Source: CAYRPN01 sp964426135 (GTDB taxonomy: Bacteria > Planctomycetota > Phycisphaerae > Phycisphaerales > Phycisphaeraceae). From it: 52,312 nt of DNA. This document shows, piece after piece, positions 41,601-49,667 of this stretch (within the stretch, counting starts at the first letter, position 1; each line of letters begins with the position of its first letter). Below the pieces are notes generated by a model that was not told the origin of the DNA, ran no database searches, and saw only the letters and a list, made by a program, of their open reading frames with translations. The position numbers and the translations under genes are program-made. Location: positions 1 to 52,312 of the forward strand of contig CAYRPN010000029.1 of NCBI GenBank assembly GCA_964426135.1. The letters are read 5' to 3'.

Positions 41601-43097
41601 CCAGGTGTTGTTGTTGTTGTTTCGGAGGAACTCGAACTGCGTGACGGTCGGCACGTGTTTGCCTGCCGCCGGCGCCGCGAGTTTGAAGCGGTGGAACCCG
41701 GTTCGGAAGTTCCGCTTTTCACCGGCGATCTCGCCGCTGAAACCGGAGTAACCGACCATGCCGTAGAGCCAGCCGTCGTGACCGTAGACGAGATTGCTGG
41801 GGCCTGCGTGGGTATCGCCGGTGGACCAGCCGGTGAAGAGCACCTCGCGCACGTCCGCCTTGTCGTCACCGTCGGTGTCCTTGAGAAACAACGTGTGCGG
41901 CGCCTGATAAACCACGACGCCGCCGTAGGCGAAGGTGAGGGAGGTGGGAATGCTCAGGTTGTCGGCGAAGACGGTGAACTTATCCATCACGCCGTCGCGG
42001 TTCGTGTCCTCGCAGATGCGGATGGTGTCCCGGCCCTTGCCTTCGGGTTGCAGTTCGTTCGGATAATCGATGGACTCGGCAAGCCAGAGCCGGCCGCGCT
42101 GGTCCCAGTTCATCGCCAGGGATTTGCGAATCTGCGGCTCGTGGGCGGCGATCTTCACCTCGAAGCCCGGCATGGTCACCACGTGCTTGAGCGCTTCCTG
42201 CGGCGACAGCGGCAACTGCATCTTCGTGATCGGCGCTTCCTGCACGCCCCACTTGTCGGACGCTGGATAGTTCGGCAACTTCACGCCTTCGACGAACTTG
42301 AACGGCTCCACCTTGGGCCAGGTCCTGGCGATCAGGCGCTCCTGCGTCGTCCAGCGGATGCCTTTCTCCACCAGATTCACAAAGCCCTCGTTGCCCCACG
42401 TGCGCTGATCGTGGCCCCACGCGGTGTAGAAAATCCGACCCTTGCCCTGCGTGCGGATCCAGGTCCAAGGCTCCTCCCGCTCGCCTTCCTTGCGCGTCTG
42501 CAACACGACGCGATCCTTGTCGTTATGCTTGGCGTGGACGTAGGTCTCGTCCCAGCTTTCAAAGTCGGGCAGATCCTTCAGCAGCGCGTTGTTCTTGAGG
42601 AACTCGCCTTCGGGTTTGGCGGCATTGACGCGGAAGACGCCGGTGCCGTGCTTCTGAAACTGCGCGCCCACGAGGGCGATGTACTTCGGCGAATTGAGAA
42701 AGCAGTACGAAGCGCAGTGCAACGGCACGAACCCGCCGCCCTGCTCCACGTAATCGAGCAGCGCCTTTTCCTGGTGCGGCTCGATGAAGGTGGTGTTGGC
42801 GTAAACGATCAAGGCGTCGTACCGGCTGAGCGTGATGGGATTGAGCCAGCGGGTGTCTTCGTGGTAGGTGATCTCAATGCCGCGCTTGGCGAGCACGGGG
42901 ATAAGCTGAGCCGCGCGGGCGGCGGGCTGGTGGTGGCCCTTGTCGCCGAGGAAGAGCACCTTCAGCGTGTCGGGCGGCGTGGCGGGGCCGGCGGCTTCCG
43001 CGCGGGCGGGCACAGGAGCAAGCAGCATCGCCAGCGCCGCAACGAGCGGTGCCATTGCAGCCATCAGGACGCAGACCGAAAATCGTGGGATCGTCAT
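38682..43097 (-). CDS. 1471-residue ThuA / PVC propeller / HEAT / cytochrome c protein
   Basis: Exported multidomain protein; the N-terminal signal is FSVCVLMAAMAPLVAALAML (cleaved near ARA). Order: ThuA-type domain (about 45-270; RAAQLIPVLAKRGIEITYHED, GGGFVPLHCASYCFLNS); 'membrane-bound dehydrogenase' beta-propeller typical of planctomycetes and verrucomicrobia (about 305-690; MPGFEVKIAAHEPQIRKSLAM, DRDG-like EDTNRDGVMDKFTVFADNL, NNNNTWGVAFSEEGVLFGS); HEAT-type helical repeats (about 700-880); a carbohydrate-binding-like jelly roll (about 910-1060; NLLANPSFEDANGNDPKGW); a second helical region; and a C-terminal PVC haem domain with CAQCH near 1347 and LSIMPVGLIDHLKPEEIASLLEFL. It probably oxidises or binds a sugar outside the cytoplasmic membrane and passes electrons to its cytochrome. 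GAGGA precedes the ATG. Substrate unknown. Confidence 0.9.
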   Translation of the reverse strand: MTIPRFSVCVLMAAMAPLVAALAMLLAPVPARAEAAGPATPPDTLKVLFLGDKGHHQPAARAAQLIPVLAKRGIEITYHEDTRWLNPITLSRYDALIVYANTTFIEPHQEKALLDYVEQGGGFVPLHCASYCFLNSPKYIALVGAQFQKHGTGVFRVNAAKPEGEFLKNNALLKDLPDFESWDETYVHAKHNDKDRVVLQTRKEGEREEPWTWIRTQGKGRIFYTAWGHDQRTWGNEGFVNLVEKGIRWTTQERLIARTWPKVEPFKFVEGVKLPNYPASDKWGVQEAPITKMQLPLSPQEALKHVVTMPGFEVKIAAHEPQIRKSLAMNWDQRGRLWLAESIDYPNELQPEGKGRDTIRICEDTNRDGVMDKFTVFADNLSIPTSLTFAYGGVVVYQAPHTLFLKDTDGDDKADVREVLFTGWSTGDTHAGPSNLVYGHDGWLYGMVGYSGFSGEIAGEKRNFRTGFHRFKLAAPAAGKHVPTVTQFEFLRNNNNNTWGVAFSEEGVLFGSTANRNPSVYLGIPNRYYERVTGWSSTVLAPIANHHYFMPIMDHVRQVDQHHGYTAAAGHALYTARLFPKEWWNCTAFVTEGTGHLVGTFLIRPDGTGGAGFKSQNDWNLIASDDEWCAPIMAEVGPDGAVWVIDWYNYIVQHNPTPAGFKTGKGNAYETELRDKKHCRIYRVLPAASRAVSGPTSSLASLDQNKPDQLLAALTSDNLFWRRHAQRLLIERGNKDVVPALVALTADRRVDEIGLNAGAIHALWTLHGLGALTNESSEALAAAVAAMKHPSAGVRRNAVQVLPASEASLKAILDAGLLRDAAAQVRLMALLAVADQPAGSVASDRAGAEVLALLKDPAVAADAWLRDAATTAAATHDSGFLRALLASQHAKGADVNVEKPAPAPKPSNVNLLANPSFEDANGNDPKGWRSVAYSGKANFSVDSAVAHTGKNSVRVESETGVDGSWSITPALKPATRYRLSVWVKTKGFQKNTGLGVQMNLHELQQRGKSSSITKDTDWTKLTTEFETAGHKALQVNLLVGGWGQSKGTVWFDDAELVEVGPATGAVDAPPVAGGLPGDAGVVVGIVTRHYAARAPVDSVVATLASLRGSDEALAAFVLDGLVKGWPDGKSPKLSEADRGELGALMESLPTGLRDRLVVLSNKWGEKSLFAGNVAQIAKQMEAALADAKAGDAARVDAAQRLVRLRDDQASIDAALKPLALVSTPELSAGLIGAVAGSRLDATGNSVIAVWANLSPAARKTAVSVLLRRTAWTDAMLAAIEGGKLHRSELTAADWQLLKTHADGAIASRAKKLDTASPNADRMKVFEKMQPALALKGDLNAGKEFFTKTCAQCHTMAGVGGKVGPDLTGIGARDPKDILAEIVDPNRSVEGNFRLWMIQTKEGDALNGRLDAETRTSVELLDLQGKRHVIQRSEIDEMRVSPLSIMPVGLIDHLKPEEIASLLEFLKASKGK

Positions 43098-43534
43098 CGT
43101 TCGTTCCTCGGTACAAGCCGACCGCGGTTCAGGTAGAATGTGGTTATTGATTGGAAAGTTTCAGCTTAGCAAGCGATTGCCAGAGCGAAAGCGACGGCTT
43201 CGGCAGATCGACCTGTTTCTTTATCTGATTGACCAGAAAACTCATTGAAGGCGTTCACCCCGCTTCGTTACACTCTTTTTACACTGGCTTTCGGGTCCGG
43301 GTGCAGGTCAACGAACGCACCTGTTTCGCAGGGACATAGTTGGGTAGGCGTGTGCGTGCATTCCGCTCGTGGGTGGCCATAGCCCGCATCGTTCAGCCTC
43401 GCTCGACCAGATTTGCCCGGCCCCAGACGCAGGCGCCCTCCGATCCAACGGCGCCCGTTGCCTCGGCGCATCCGAACGCGACGCACCGCCAAAGGTGGTT
43501 GCGGGAGTTGTCCGGTGACTGGCGATTCCTCGAC
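43098..43534. other. Divergent intergenic region upstream of the pseudopilin
   Basis: No gene is seen. It must hold the promoter of the 1471-residue protein (leftward) and that of the pseudopilin (rightward). The stretch 43130-43285 is AT-richer, with TTACACTC and TTTTTACACTGG near 43268-43286, but no confident -35/-10 pair. Confidence 0.45.
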
Positions 43535-43632
43535 GCAGTTCCATCCAGGCAGTTCCATCCAGGCAGTTCCATCCAGGCCGTTTCATTCAGGAAGCCCCAT
43601 CCAGGAAACTTCCTTCAGGAAGTTCCATCAAG
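43535..43632. repeat. 14-bp tandem array ending in the pseudopilin ribosome site
   Basis: Seven units of 14 bases: three exact GCAGTTCCATCCAG units, then four diverged ones ending in GAAGTTCCATCAAG. The next unit, begun as GAAGAACC, runs into the start codon ATG at 43641, so the ribosome site AAGGAAG is itself made of the last repeat junction. Confidence 0.92.
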
Positions 43633-43640
43633 GAAGAACC

Positions 43641-44429
43641 ATGGCGCGGTCACGAAACACGCTTGGATTCACCGTGCCGGAAATCCTGGCGGTGATCGCG
43701 ATCATTGTCATCGTCATCTCTCTCCTGCTGCCGGGACTGGGCAAGAGCCGGGAGGTTGTCCACAAGACCATCTGCGCCAGCAATCTGCACCAGCAGGGGC
43801 TGAGCATGGTCGCGTACACGGTCAACACGAAGCACTACCCCGCGACGCACGCCGTCTCGCAAGGCGCGGTCATCGCGATCTGGCCGACGCGCCTGCGGCA
43901 GTTCGATTCGGGCCAGGACGTGTTCCACTGCCCGTCGACGCCGACGGGGTTCCAATGGCAGGTCAAGAGCGGCACCGGGGCGCAGTACGCGCTGCCCGCC
44001 GACAAGCAATGGGGCTTCAAGGAAGGCGAGCTGCTTCTGCGCGTTCACACGGTGCCGTTCTCTTATGGCTACAACGACTGGGGCACGTTCAACTGCGATC
44101 GCAATCCTCAACGCGGCCTGGGTGGCGATATGAATTTCGGATGCCTGACGTCCGAACTCAATAAGTTCAAGGTTGTCGCCCCGTCCAGCATGATCGCCAT
44201 CACCGACAACACCAACGACAGCGCCTGGGACTTCAACATCGACCCGACGAACAGCACCGAGTATCCCGGCAAAATCCACTTTCTAGGCTCGAACGTGCTG
44301 CTGGCCGACGGCCACGTGGAATGGATCCTCCAGAGCGACCTGGTGGACATCAGCACCGCGACCGAGAAGGGCAAGAGCATGCGCCGTCGCTGGAACAACC
44401 ACAACAAGGACACATCGAATCAGAACTGA
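43641..44429 (+). CDS. Pseudopilin with prepilin cleavage site and H-X9-DG motif
   Basis: The 262-residue protein starts with a type IV prepilin N-terminus, MARSRNTLGFTVPEILAVIA. The cleavage Gly-Phe is followed at position 5 by the conserved Glu, then comes the hydrophobic helix IIVIVISLLLPGLGKSRE. The usual GFTLxE is GFTVPE here, a small departure. CASNLHQQGLSMVAYTVNTKHYPA is the post-helix segment common in planctomycete type II secretion-like pseudopilins. Near residue 213 HFLGSNVLLADG is the H-X9-DG signature. These proteins are inserted in the inner membrane, cut by a prepilin peptidase and assemble into pseudopilus-like structures; the assembly genes are not here. AAGGAAG six bases before the ATG is part of a tandem array. 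A zinc-ribbon membrane protein gene follows. Confidence 0.92.
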   Translation: MARSRNTLGFTVPEILAVIAIIVIVISLLLPGLGKSREVVHKTICASNLHQQGLSMVAYTVNTKHYPATHAVSQGAVIAIWPTRLRQFDSGQDVFHCPSTPTGFQWQVKSGTGAQYALPADKQWGFKEGELLLRVHTVPFSYGYNDWGTFNCDRNPQRGLGGDMNFGCLTSELNKFKVVAPSSMIAITDNTNDSAWDFNIDPTNSTEYPGKIHFLGSNVLLADGHVEWILQSDLVDISTATEKGKSMRRRWNNHNKDTSNQN

Positions 44430-44522
44430 AGTCTGAAGGCGCAGGACAGAGAGCAGAATCAAATCACTGCCCTTCTCCTTGAGCGCACTTTCCTCTGGCG
44501 TCTACCCGCCGACGACATACTT

Positions 44523-44592
44523 CTGACCTCCGTCCTCTGACCTCCGTCCTCTGACCTCCGTCCTCTGATCTCTGTCCTCTGATCTCTGACTC
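44523..44592. repeat. Second 14-bp tandem array, before the zinc-ribbon gene
   Basis: Three units of CTGACCTCCGTCCT, then CTGATCTCTGTCCT and CTGATCTCTGACTC; a partial unit CTGACTCCC reaches the ATG at 44602. The array is pyrimidine-rich, so no Shine-Dalgarno box exists on the coding strand. Same period as the array at 43535 but unrelated in sequence. Confidence 0.92.
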
Positions 44593-44601
44593 CTGACTCC
44601 C

Positions 44602-44946
44602 ATGGATCGCCAGAACATCGCCATCGCCGTCGCAGCCATCGGATTCATTGCCGCGGCGATCATTCTGTTCCGTCCCACCGGCGGCGAAACCTCCTACGGC
44701 GACAACAATGCGAACTTCCCGGATGGCACCCTCTGGATCTGCGGCGAACAAGCCTGCGGCCACACCTTCACGCTCACCATGAAACAACTGGGCCAGCATC
44801 ACGAGAAACACTACGGCGAACCCGTGCCCTGCGCCAAGTGCGCCAAGCCGGCGCTGCGGGCCGACAAGTGCCCGCATTGCCAGACCGTCCACGTGCAGGA
44901 ACGCGGCGGCGGGGCGTGCCCGAAATGCGGGAAAGCTCCGAATTGA
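44602..44946 (+). CDS. Small membrane-anchored zinc-ribbon-like protein
   Basis: The 114-residue protein has one N-terminal transmembrane helix (IAIAVAAIGFIAAAIILF, about residues 6-23). A soluble part follows with cysteine pairs arranged as rubredoxin-like knuckles: CGEQACGHTF, CAKCAKP, CPHCQ and CPKCGK, the last two clearly a zinc ribbon. It likely sits in the cytoplasmic membrane and binds one or two zinc ions. I cannot name a family. Similar small anchored zinc ribbons often lie next to pseudopilin genes in planctomycetes, and here the gap to the pseudopilin gene is 172 bases, so a shared role is a fair guess. No ribosome site is visible because the upstream DNA is a pyrimidine-rich tandem array. 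Confidence 0.7.
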   Translation: MDRQNIAIAVAAIGFIAAAIILFRPTGGETSYGDNNANFPDGTLWICGEQACGHTFTLTMKQLGQHHEKHYGEPVPCAKCAKPALRADKCPHCQTVHVQERGGGACPKCGKAPN

Positions 44947-45103
44947 TTGCGATCGCAAGGACAACGCGCCGGTGACAGAGCCGGCGAAGGAGACCGACTG
45001 TCGTTAACGAATCATCGCTCCGAAAGAAAGCGTCTTGCCTCGGGTCTTCCGCGGCACTTTCTCAGAAAGAGCGCAGGTTTCATTCGTAGAGGAGTTTGAC
45101 GTG

Positions 45104-46534
45104 ATGCGATTCCACCTTTCACTCGCGGCCATCGTGGCCGCTGGCCTTTTGCTGCAACCCGATGCAGCACTGGCCGTCAACAATCCCGCGGGACACTATG
45201 TGGGCGCCGACTACGCAGGCGCAGGCACATGGAACAACCGTAACCCTGTCTTCAATGATGCGACGCCGGTTCCCATCGGCGGCAACTTCAACACCACGCC
45301 GGGCGCTGGTCCGACCATCAACGGACAATCCACCGTGTCGTTCAACGCCTTCGGCGATTCCAACCTCAACACCGGCGGCGCGTTCGGCGTCGCCGGTTCG
45401 ACGGCGGTGACCGCCGGCGGCCTGAACCCCACCAGTGGCGCTCGCGGCATCACCCTCACCTCCGTGTTCCAGACCGTCGGCGGCGTCGGCGGTCGCACCG
45501 GCGCGTTCTGGCAGTACTCGGGCCTTATCGGCAACGAGCAGCCCGGCGGCGGCCGCGGCGACTGGTCGCTCAGCTACACCGGCAACCAGGGCGCTGCGTT
45601 CCAGTCCAACACGCAGATTCTGACCTCCTCCACCAACTACAACGACAACAACGCCCACATCCTCAGCTACAGCATCGCCGCCAGCAACGGCGCCACGCAA
45701 CTGTGGTACGACGGCCAACTCCAGACGACCGGCACGGCGGACTTCATTGCCGCCAACGGAACCAACACGCTCGACACGGGCACTGCTTCCAACTTCAGCC
45801 TCGGCGTCAGCACCGGCGCCAACCTCGGCAGCAACGGCGACAACGGCTTCATCCACGGCAACATGGCCGAAGCCCGCATTGACTCCTTCGCTGCCCCCAG
45901 TTCCGGTCCGTCGGCCAGCCTCAGCAATGCCGAGGTCGTCGCCCTGCACAACCACCTCTCCGGCAAGTACGCCACCACCATGCTCGCCAACGATTTCTAC
46001 GCCGGCGACGCGCCCGCCATCAACTTCGACCACGGCATCGTCGGCATCGTCGGCATCAACGGCACCAAGCTGGCGAGCACCGACGACCGCTGGCTCACCA
46101 GCCTCAACTCGTCAGGCCTGACCCTCAACGAAGTCGGCGGCTCCATCGCCGACAACGAAGGCGTCTTCGCCGGCCACAACGAGTTCATCGGAACCAGCGT
46201 GCCGACCACCACGATCGTGGGTGGACGAACGGCCCGCATCTGGTTCGTCGATGAGACAGGCCAGGTCGATTTCTCGATGACCTTCGACCTGGGAGACCTG
46301 GGCGTGTCCTTCGCTTCCACGCCGAGCCTGCTCTTCTCGCTCGATGGGGTCAACTTCAACCCCCTGGCGATCGCGCCCACGGTTGTCGGCGATCAGGTCA
46401 CTTTCGACCTATCGTCGTTCACCGGCGGCGACGGCTTCTTCGCCCTGGGAGCGGCTGCCGTCCCCGAGCCCGCCTCCGCCAGCATGCTCTTGCTCGGCGC
46501 CGCGGCGCTGCTGCGTCGCCGCCGGGTGGCGTGA
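45104..46534 (+). CDS. PEP-CTERM-anchored exported protein
   Basis: The 476-residue protein has a signal peptide (MRFHLSLAAIVAAGLLLQPD, cleavage after ALA). The body (about 25-445) is rich in Gly, Asn, Thr and beta-strand patterns, with a LamG-like segment around HILSYSIAASNGATQLWYDGQLQTTGTADF. The C-terminus is a PEP-CTERM sorting signal: VPEPASASMLLLGAAALLRR, a Pro-Glu-Pro, hydrophobic helix and arginine tail. An exosortase, not in this window, should cut and anchor it at the cell surface. GAGGAG precedes the start region; GTG at 45101 is equally placed. A strong two-way terminator follows. I do not recognise a specific enzymatic domain. Confidence 0.9.
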   Translation: MRFHLSLAAIVAAGLLLQPDAALAVNNPAGHYVGADYAGAGTWNNRNPVFNDATPVPIGGNFNTTPGAGPTINGQSTVSFNAFGDSNLNTGGAFGVAGSTAVTAGGLNPTSGARGITLTSVFQTVGGVGGRTGAFWQYSGLIGNEQPGGGRGDWSLSYTGNQGAAFQSNTQILTSSTNYNDNNAHILSYSIAASNGATQLWYDGQLQTTGTADFIAANGTNTLDTGTASNFSLGVSTGANLGSNGDNGFIHGNMAEARIDSFAAPSSGPSASLSNAEVVALHNHLSGKYATTMLANDFYAGDAPAINFDHGIVGIVGINGTKLASTDDRWLTSLNSSGLTLNEVGGSIADNEGVFAGHNEFIGTSVPTTTIVGGRTARIWFVDETGQVDFSMTFDLGDLGVSFASTPSLLFSLDGVNFNPLAIAPTVVGDQVTFDLSSFTGGDGFFALGAAAVPEPASASMLLLGAAALLRRRRVA

Positions 46535-46606
46535 AATGCGTTGCTTGCGGCGGCATCGCCTTGGCGACATTGCCCCGGCGATGCCTGCGAGAAACCGACC
46601 TCTGTG

Positions 46607-46635
46607 AAAGGCCCGTCCAACGACGGGCCTTTTTC
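46607..46635. terminator. Bidirectional terminator between convergent genes
   Basis: AAAGGCCCGTC, a short CAAC loop and GACGGGCCTTTTTC: an 11-bp stem with A-tract on one side and T-tract on the other. It lies 72 bases past the PEP-CTERM stop codon and 2 bases past the stop codon of the convergent lipoprotein gene. Confidence 0.88.
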
Positions 46636-46636
46636 T

Positions 46637-49063
46637 TCACTGCTTCCCCACGACCGGATGCCATCGGTCCACCGCTGGTTTCTCCAGTCGGGTGGTCGTT
46701 CCGTCGGGCCACTGGATGTCCACCGCTGCGACGGCATCATCGCCGCCGAGTCCGAAATGCGCCGCGAAAGCGTGCTGTCCGAAGACCGATTCGCCGGTCA
46801 TGATCCGGGCAATCTTCCTGCCCGAAGCGGTCGTGGCGGTGACCTGTGCACCGATCGGCGAGGGCCGGCCCTTCGCTTCGACGAAGCGCAGGCCGATCCA
46901 GTGATTCTTCGTCGCCAACTGGTTGCGGTAGACGTGCAGCTTCTGGCCGTACTTCCAGTTGTCCTCGACCACGACCAGGTCCATGCGCCCATCGCCGTCG
47001 AGATCGTCGCTCAGGCCCGCGCGGCCGTCGTACTCATCGCCGACACCCATCAGGAACCCGACGTTGACAAAGCTCTTGCCTTGTCCGTTCATCAGGAGCA
47101 CTTTTTTCTGGTATCCGTCCCAGGATTCCTTCTTGTCGAGGTATCCGCCCAGCACGTCCTTGAAGAGCGTGTCGCGCGCCTTGTTGGGCTTGGAGTCATT
47201 CACGTAGATGTCGTGGCACCAGAAGTGCGAGCAGTGATCCTTGGTGGATTGTCCGCTGGAGTGCCCGTTGGAGACGAAGATGTCGGCATCGCCGTCGTTG
47301 TCGAAATCGAGCATGGTCGTGCCCCAGGTCCAGCCGGTGCGTGCCACCTGGTCTTTGAAGGTCGGCTCGTCGAAGCCTTTCTCGTTCGCGACGTACATGC
47401 GGTTGCCGTAGCCCATGCGTCCGCGCATGGCGTGAACATCGGGCGCGTCCTGCCTGCCGAGCTTCATGTGATCCAGCCGGCGCGCCGTGGTGGACGACAT
47501 GCCGGCGATGTAGAAATCGAGCATGCCGTCGAGGTTGAAATCGCCGAAGCATGCGGACATGCCGAAGAGCTTGGGATCGCCCTTGATGATGCGATCGGTG
47601 ATGTCGGCGAATTTTCCCTTGCCGTCATTGGCGTAGACATCGATGCCGGCGAAGTCGCTGACGACGAGCAGATCGAGATCGCGGTCGTCGTCCAGATCGA
47701 CCAGTGCCGCGCTGTAGCTGCGGCGGTGTCGCTTCTTCTGCAGGCCCGCTTCTTCGGTCACGTCCTTGAACCGGCCCTTGCCGTCGTTGATGAGCAGATA
47801 CGCGGGGAATCCGTCGTTGGCGTCGTAGTAGGGCGCGGGCATCTGTCCGCCGACGTAGGAGATGCGGTACTGCCCGACGAAGACATCGAGGTCGCCGTCG
47901 CCGTCGATGTCGCCGGCGGTGAGCGCCTGGGGCTGCACGAACGGGCCGGGGTTGTCGGAGTGGCCGATGGGCCTGGCGTTGAATTGTGTCGGCCCCGCCG
48001 CGTCGCGCGAGCCTTCGTAGAGCAGCAGATTCCCGTTGCGGCTGGGCGCCAGGTAATCGGGCACGCCGTCGCCGGTGAAGTCCGCCAGCAGTCCGGTTTC
48101 AAAAGCCGTGGCGGGCAGGCGAAGGAAGTCCGATGTTTCGAACTTGAAATCGCCCTTGTGCCGCAGTTGCACATTGCTGTAGCCCAGCACGATCTCGCTG
48201 CGTCCGTCGCCGTCGAGGTCATAGAGAAGCACCGGCTGCGCCCCGGTGGGCTTGCCCTGCATCTTCGACGGATCGATCGTGGCGACCCTTTCGAATGCGG
48301 GCGGGCCTTGCCGCGACCAGAGGCTCAGTTTGCTGGCGTCCACTTTGGTGGGCACGGGCAGTCCCTTGGCGTCGCGCTGGGCTGCCCACTCCACCATCAG
48401 CGGCCCGCCCAGGACGTAGCGCGTGCTGCTCGGTTGGTGAACGATGTAGATCGCCATGTTCCACGTGGAGCGCGATCCGCCGACGGGAAGTTGATCGAAC
48501 GTCGCGTGATGCCACTCGGTCATGACGATGCGGTGGCCCTGTGCTTTCAATTGAGCAAGCAAGGCGGCGCAGTCCTGCCGGGACAGCGCCTTCGCGTCGG
48601 TTGAGAGCGATGCCTGTTGAATGTCGTGGTCGTAGGTGTGAGCAGGCGTCGGTTTGCCGAGGATGAACGCCTCCAGCGGCACCGATGCAAAGACCGCGAA
48701 CGGGTCGCCGCCGTCGGGCTTGTTCTGCTCGGTCAGCAGACGGTCCCAGAGATCGACGATGGTCTTCTCGTGTTCCTGGGCGAGCTGCTCATTCTTCCAC
48801 ACGCTCTGATCCAGTTCCTCCCGCTGCCGGGCCAGTTGCTCGACCGAAAGCGGCGCGGCCGTCGCCGCCTCGCCATCGGCGGCTTTCGATTTCGAAGCGT
48901 CCGGACCGTCGTTCGCGTTGCGGCCAGTCTGCGCGGACTGATCGACGACGGGGGCGCTTGGAGCTGGTGGCGCCGCTTGGTCTTCGCCTCGGCCGCAGCC
49001 CAGTTGGACGCAGGCGAGACAAGCAAACAACGCGGAGAAAAGGGTTCGAGTGGTCAGTGGCAT
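46637..49063 (-). CDS. FG-GAP / ASPIC-UnbV lipoprotein
   Basis: The 808-residue protein has a hydrophobic start with a possible lipobox (LFACLACVQLGCGRGEDQ, lipidated Cys at 23; Gln at -3 is unusual). A low-complexity linker (about 25-70) and a short helical part follow. FG-GAP propeller repeats run from about 270 to 720 with calcium loops such as YDLDGDGRSEIVLGYS, ADFTGDGVPDYLAPS, GDIDGDGDLDVFVGQ and LDFDNDGDADIFVSNGH. The C-terminus (about 735-800) is an ASPIC/UnbV domain: GAQVTATTASGRKIARIMTGESVFGQ, HFGLGGDDAVAAVDIQWPDG. The layout matches CRTAC1-like planctomycete proteins that sit outside the membrane. No enzyme activity is known; binding of calcium and perhaps a glycan or partner protein is likely. 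It is convergent with the PEP-CTERM gene. Confidence 0.88.
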   Translation of the reverse strand: MPLTTRTLFSALFACLACVQLGCGRGEDQAAPPAPSAPVVDQSAQTGRNANDGPDASKSKAADGEAATAAPLSVEQLARQREELDQSVWKNEQLAQEHEKTIVDLWDRLLTEQNKPDGGDPFAVFASVPLEAFILGKPTPAHTYDHDIQQASLSTDAKALSRQDCAALLAQLKAQGHRIVMTEWHHATFDQLPVGGSRSTWNMAIYIVHQPSSTRYVLGGPLMVEWAAQRDAKGLPVPTKVDASKLSLWSRQGPPAFERVATIDPSKMQGKPTGAQPVLLYDLDGDGRSEIVLGYSNVQLRHKGDFKFETSDFLRLPATAFETGLLADFTGDGVPDYLAPSRNGNLLLYEGSRDAAGPTQFNARPIGHSDNPGPFVQPQALTAGDIDGDGDLDVFVGQYRISYVGGQMPAPYYDANDGFPAYLLINDGKGRFKDVTEEAGLQKKRHRRSYSAALVDLDDDRDLDLLVVSDFAGIDVYANDGKGKFADITDRIIKGDPKLFGMSACFGDFNLDGMLDFYIAGMSSTTARRLDHMKLGRQDAPDVHAMRGRMGYGNRMYVANEKGFDEPTFKDQVARTGWTWGTTMLDFDNDGDADIFVSNGHSSGQSTKDHCSHFWCHDIYVNDSKPNKARDTLFKDVLGGYLDKKESWDGYQKKVLLMNGQGKSFVNVGFLMGVGDEYDGRAGLSDDLDGDGRMDLVVVEDNWKYGQKLHVYRNQLATKNHWIGLRFVEAKGRPSPIGAQVTATTASGRKIARIMTGESVFGQHAFAAHFGLGGDDAVAAVDIQWPDGTTTRLEKPAVDRWHPVVGKQ

Positions 49064-49198
49064 GAATCCTCCCAGCTTTCGTAGGTGTCGCCGGCCGCCG
49101 GGGCCGCGACCTTGTTTGACATTATCGACAACTGTCCTCGCCAGCTTGCCCCCCGTCCGCGGCCCGCGCTCCGATCGATCTCGTTCGTTCGCTCCTTA
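49064..49198. other. Intergenic segment upstream of the ASPIC/UnbV gene
   Basis: Leader of the minus-strand lipoprotein gene, with no recognisable motif apart from GAGGATTCATGCC-type spacing at its start codon (GGAGGATTC before ATG on the minus strand). Together with the next repeat it makes up most of the 604-base gap. Confidence 0.5.
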
Positions 49199-49445
49199 TC
49201 ATCCGGCACTTGCGTACTTGACAACTGTTGACATGGGCGCGTCGGAGTCTTGAACAGAGCCGGAGTCTGTGACTCCGGTCGATTTGAAGCGGCTCAATGC
49301 CGCTTCAAATCGAATTCGCGCCCTGTATTTCCGGTTGTACGAGGGTCCGCCGCGCCGAGTTTCGCCTCGTGGGGATCGACCCGGCTCGGCGAACCGGAGT
49401 CACAGACTCCGGCTCCGACAAGACATGCACGCTTTCGCCGGATGA
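49199..49445. repeat. 247-bp inverted-repeat element, copy 1
   Basis: Ends TCATCCGGC and GCCGGATGA, with further partial match inside. It contains GAGCCGGAGTCTGTGACTCC facing an inverted copy about 150 bases later, and the hairpin GATTTGAAGCGGC/GCCGCTTCAAATC. A same-length, mostly identical copy in the same orientation is at 51337, on the other side of the LamG gene. Confidence 0.92.
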
Positions 49446-49519
49446 ACCTTAATTTCGACGCCCGGCTTCCAGGTTTCCACACGCGACCAGATTTCTCATG
49501 GGGCGCTAGCAAAATCTCA

Positions 49520-49548
49520 TTGTCAACTGGCGGTTCCTCGTTTACCTT
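49520..49548 (+). promoter_or_regulatory. Candidate promoter of the LamG/PEP-CTERM gene
   Basis: TTGTCA (49520-49525), 17 bases, TACCTT (49543-49548), about 120 bases before the start codon and outside the repeat element. CAGGAG lies seven bases before the ATG. Confidence 0.45.
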
Positions 49549-49667
49549 TTCACATGGAAGACTCCATTTCCGCGATAGCTGTTCGTCGTGGAGCACAGGA
49601 TTGAACGGGATCGATTCTGAGCGCGTTGTGGAGAGATTGGCCCATCACACTTTTCAGGAGAATCGTC

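Noticed and set aside
40431..43136. 901-codon plus-strand frame opposite the ThuA/cytochrome gene
   Set aside because: Shadow caused by high-G+C codon use; low-complexity valine/glycine/alanine-rich translation and no domain.
46541..48604. 687-codon plus-strand frame opposite the ASPIC/UnbV gene
   Set aside because: Antisense shadow; the minus-strand frame has calcium loops and the UnbV motif.
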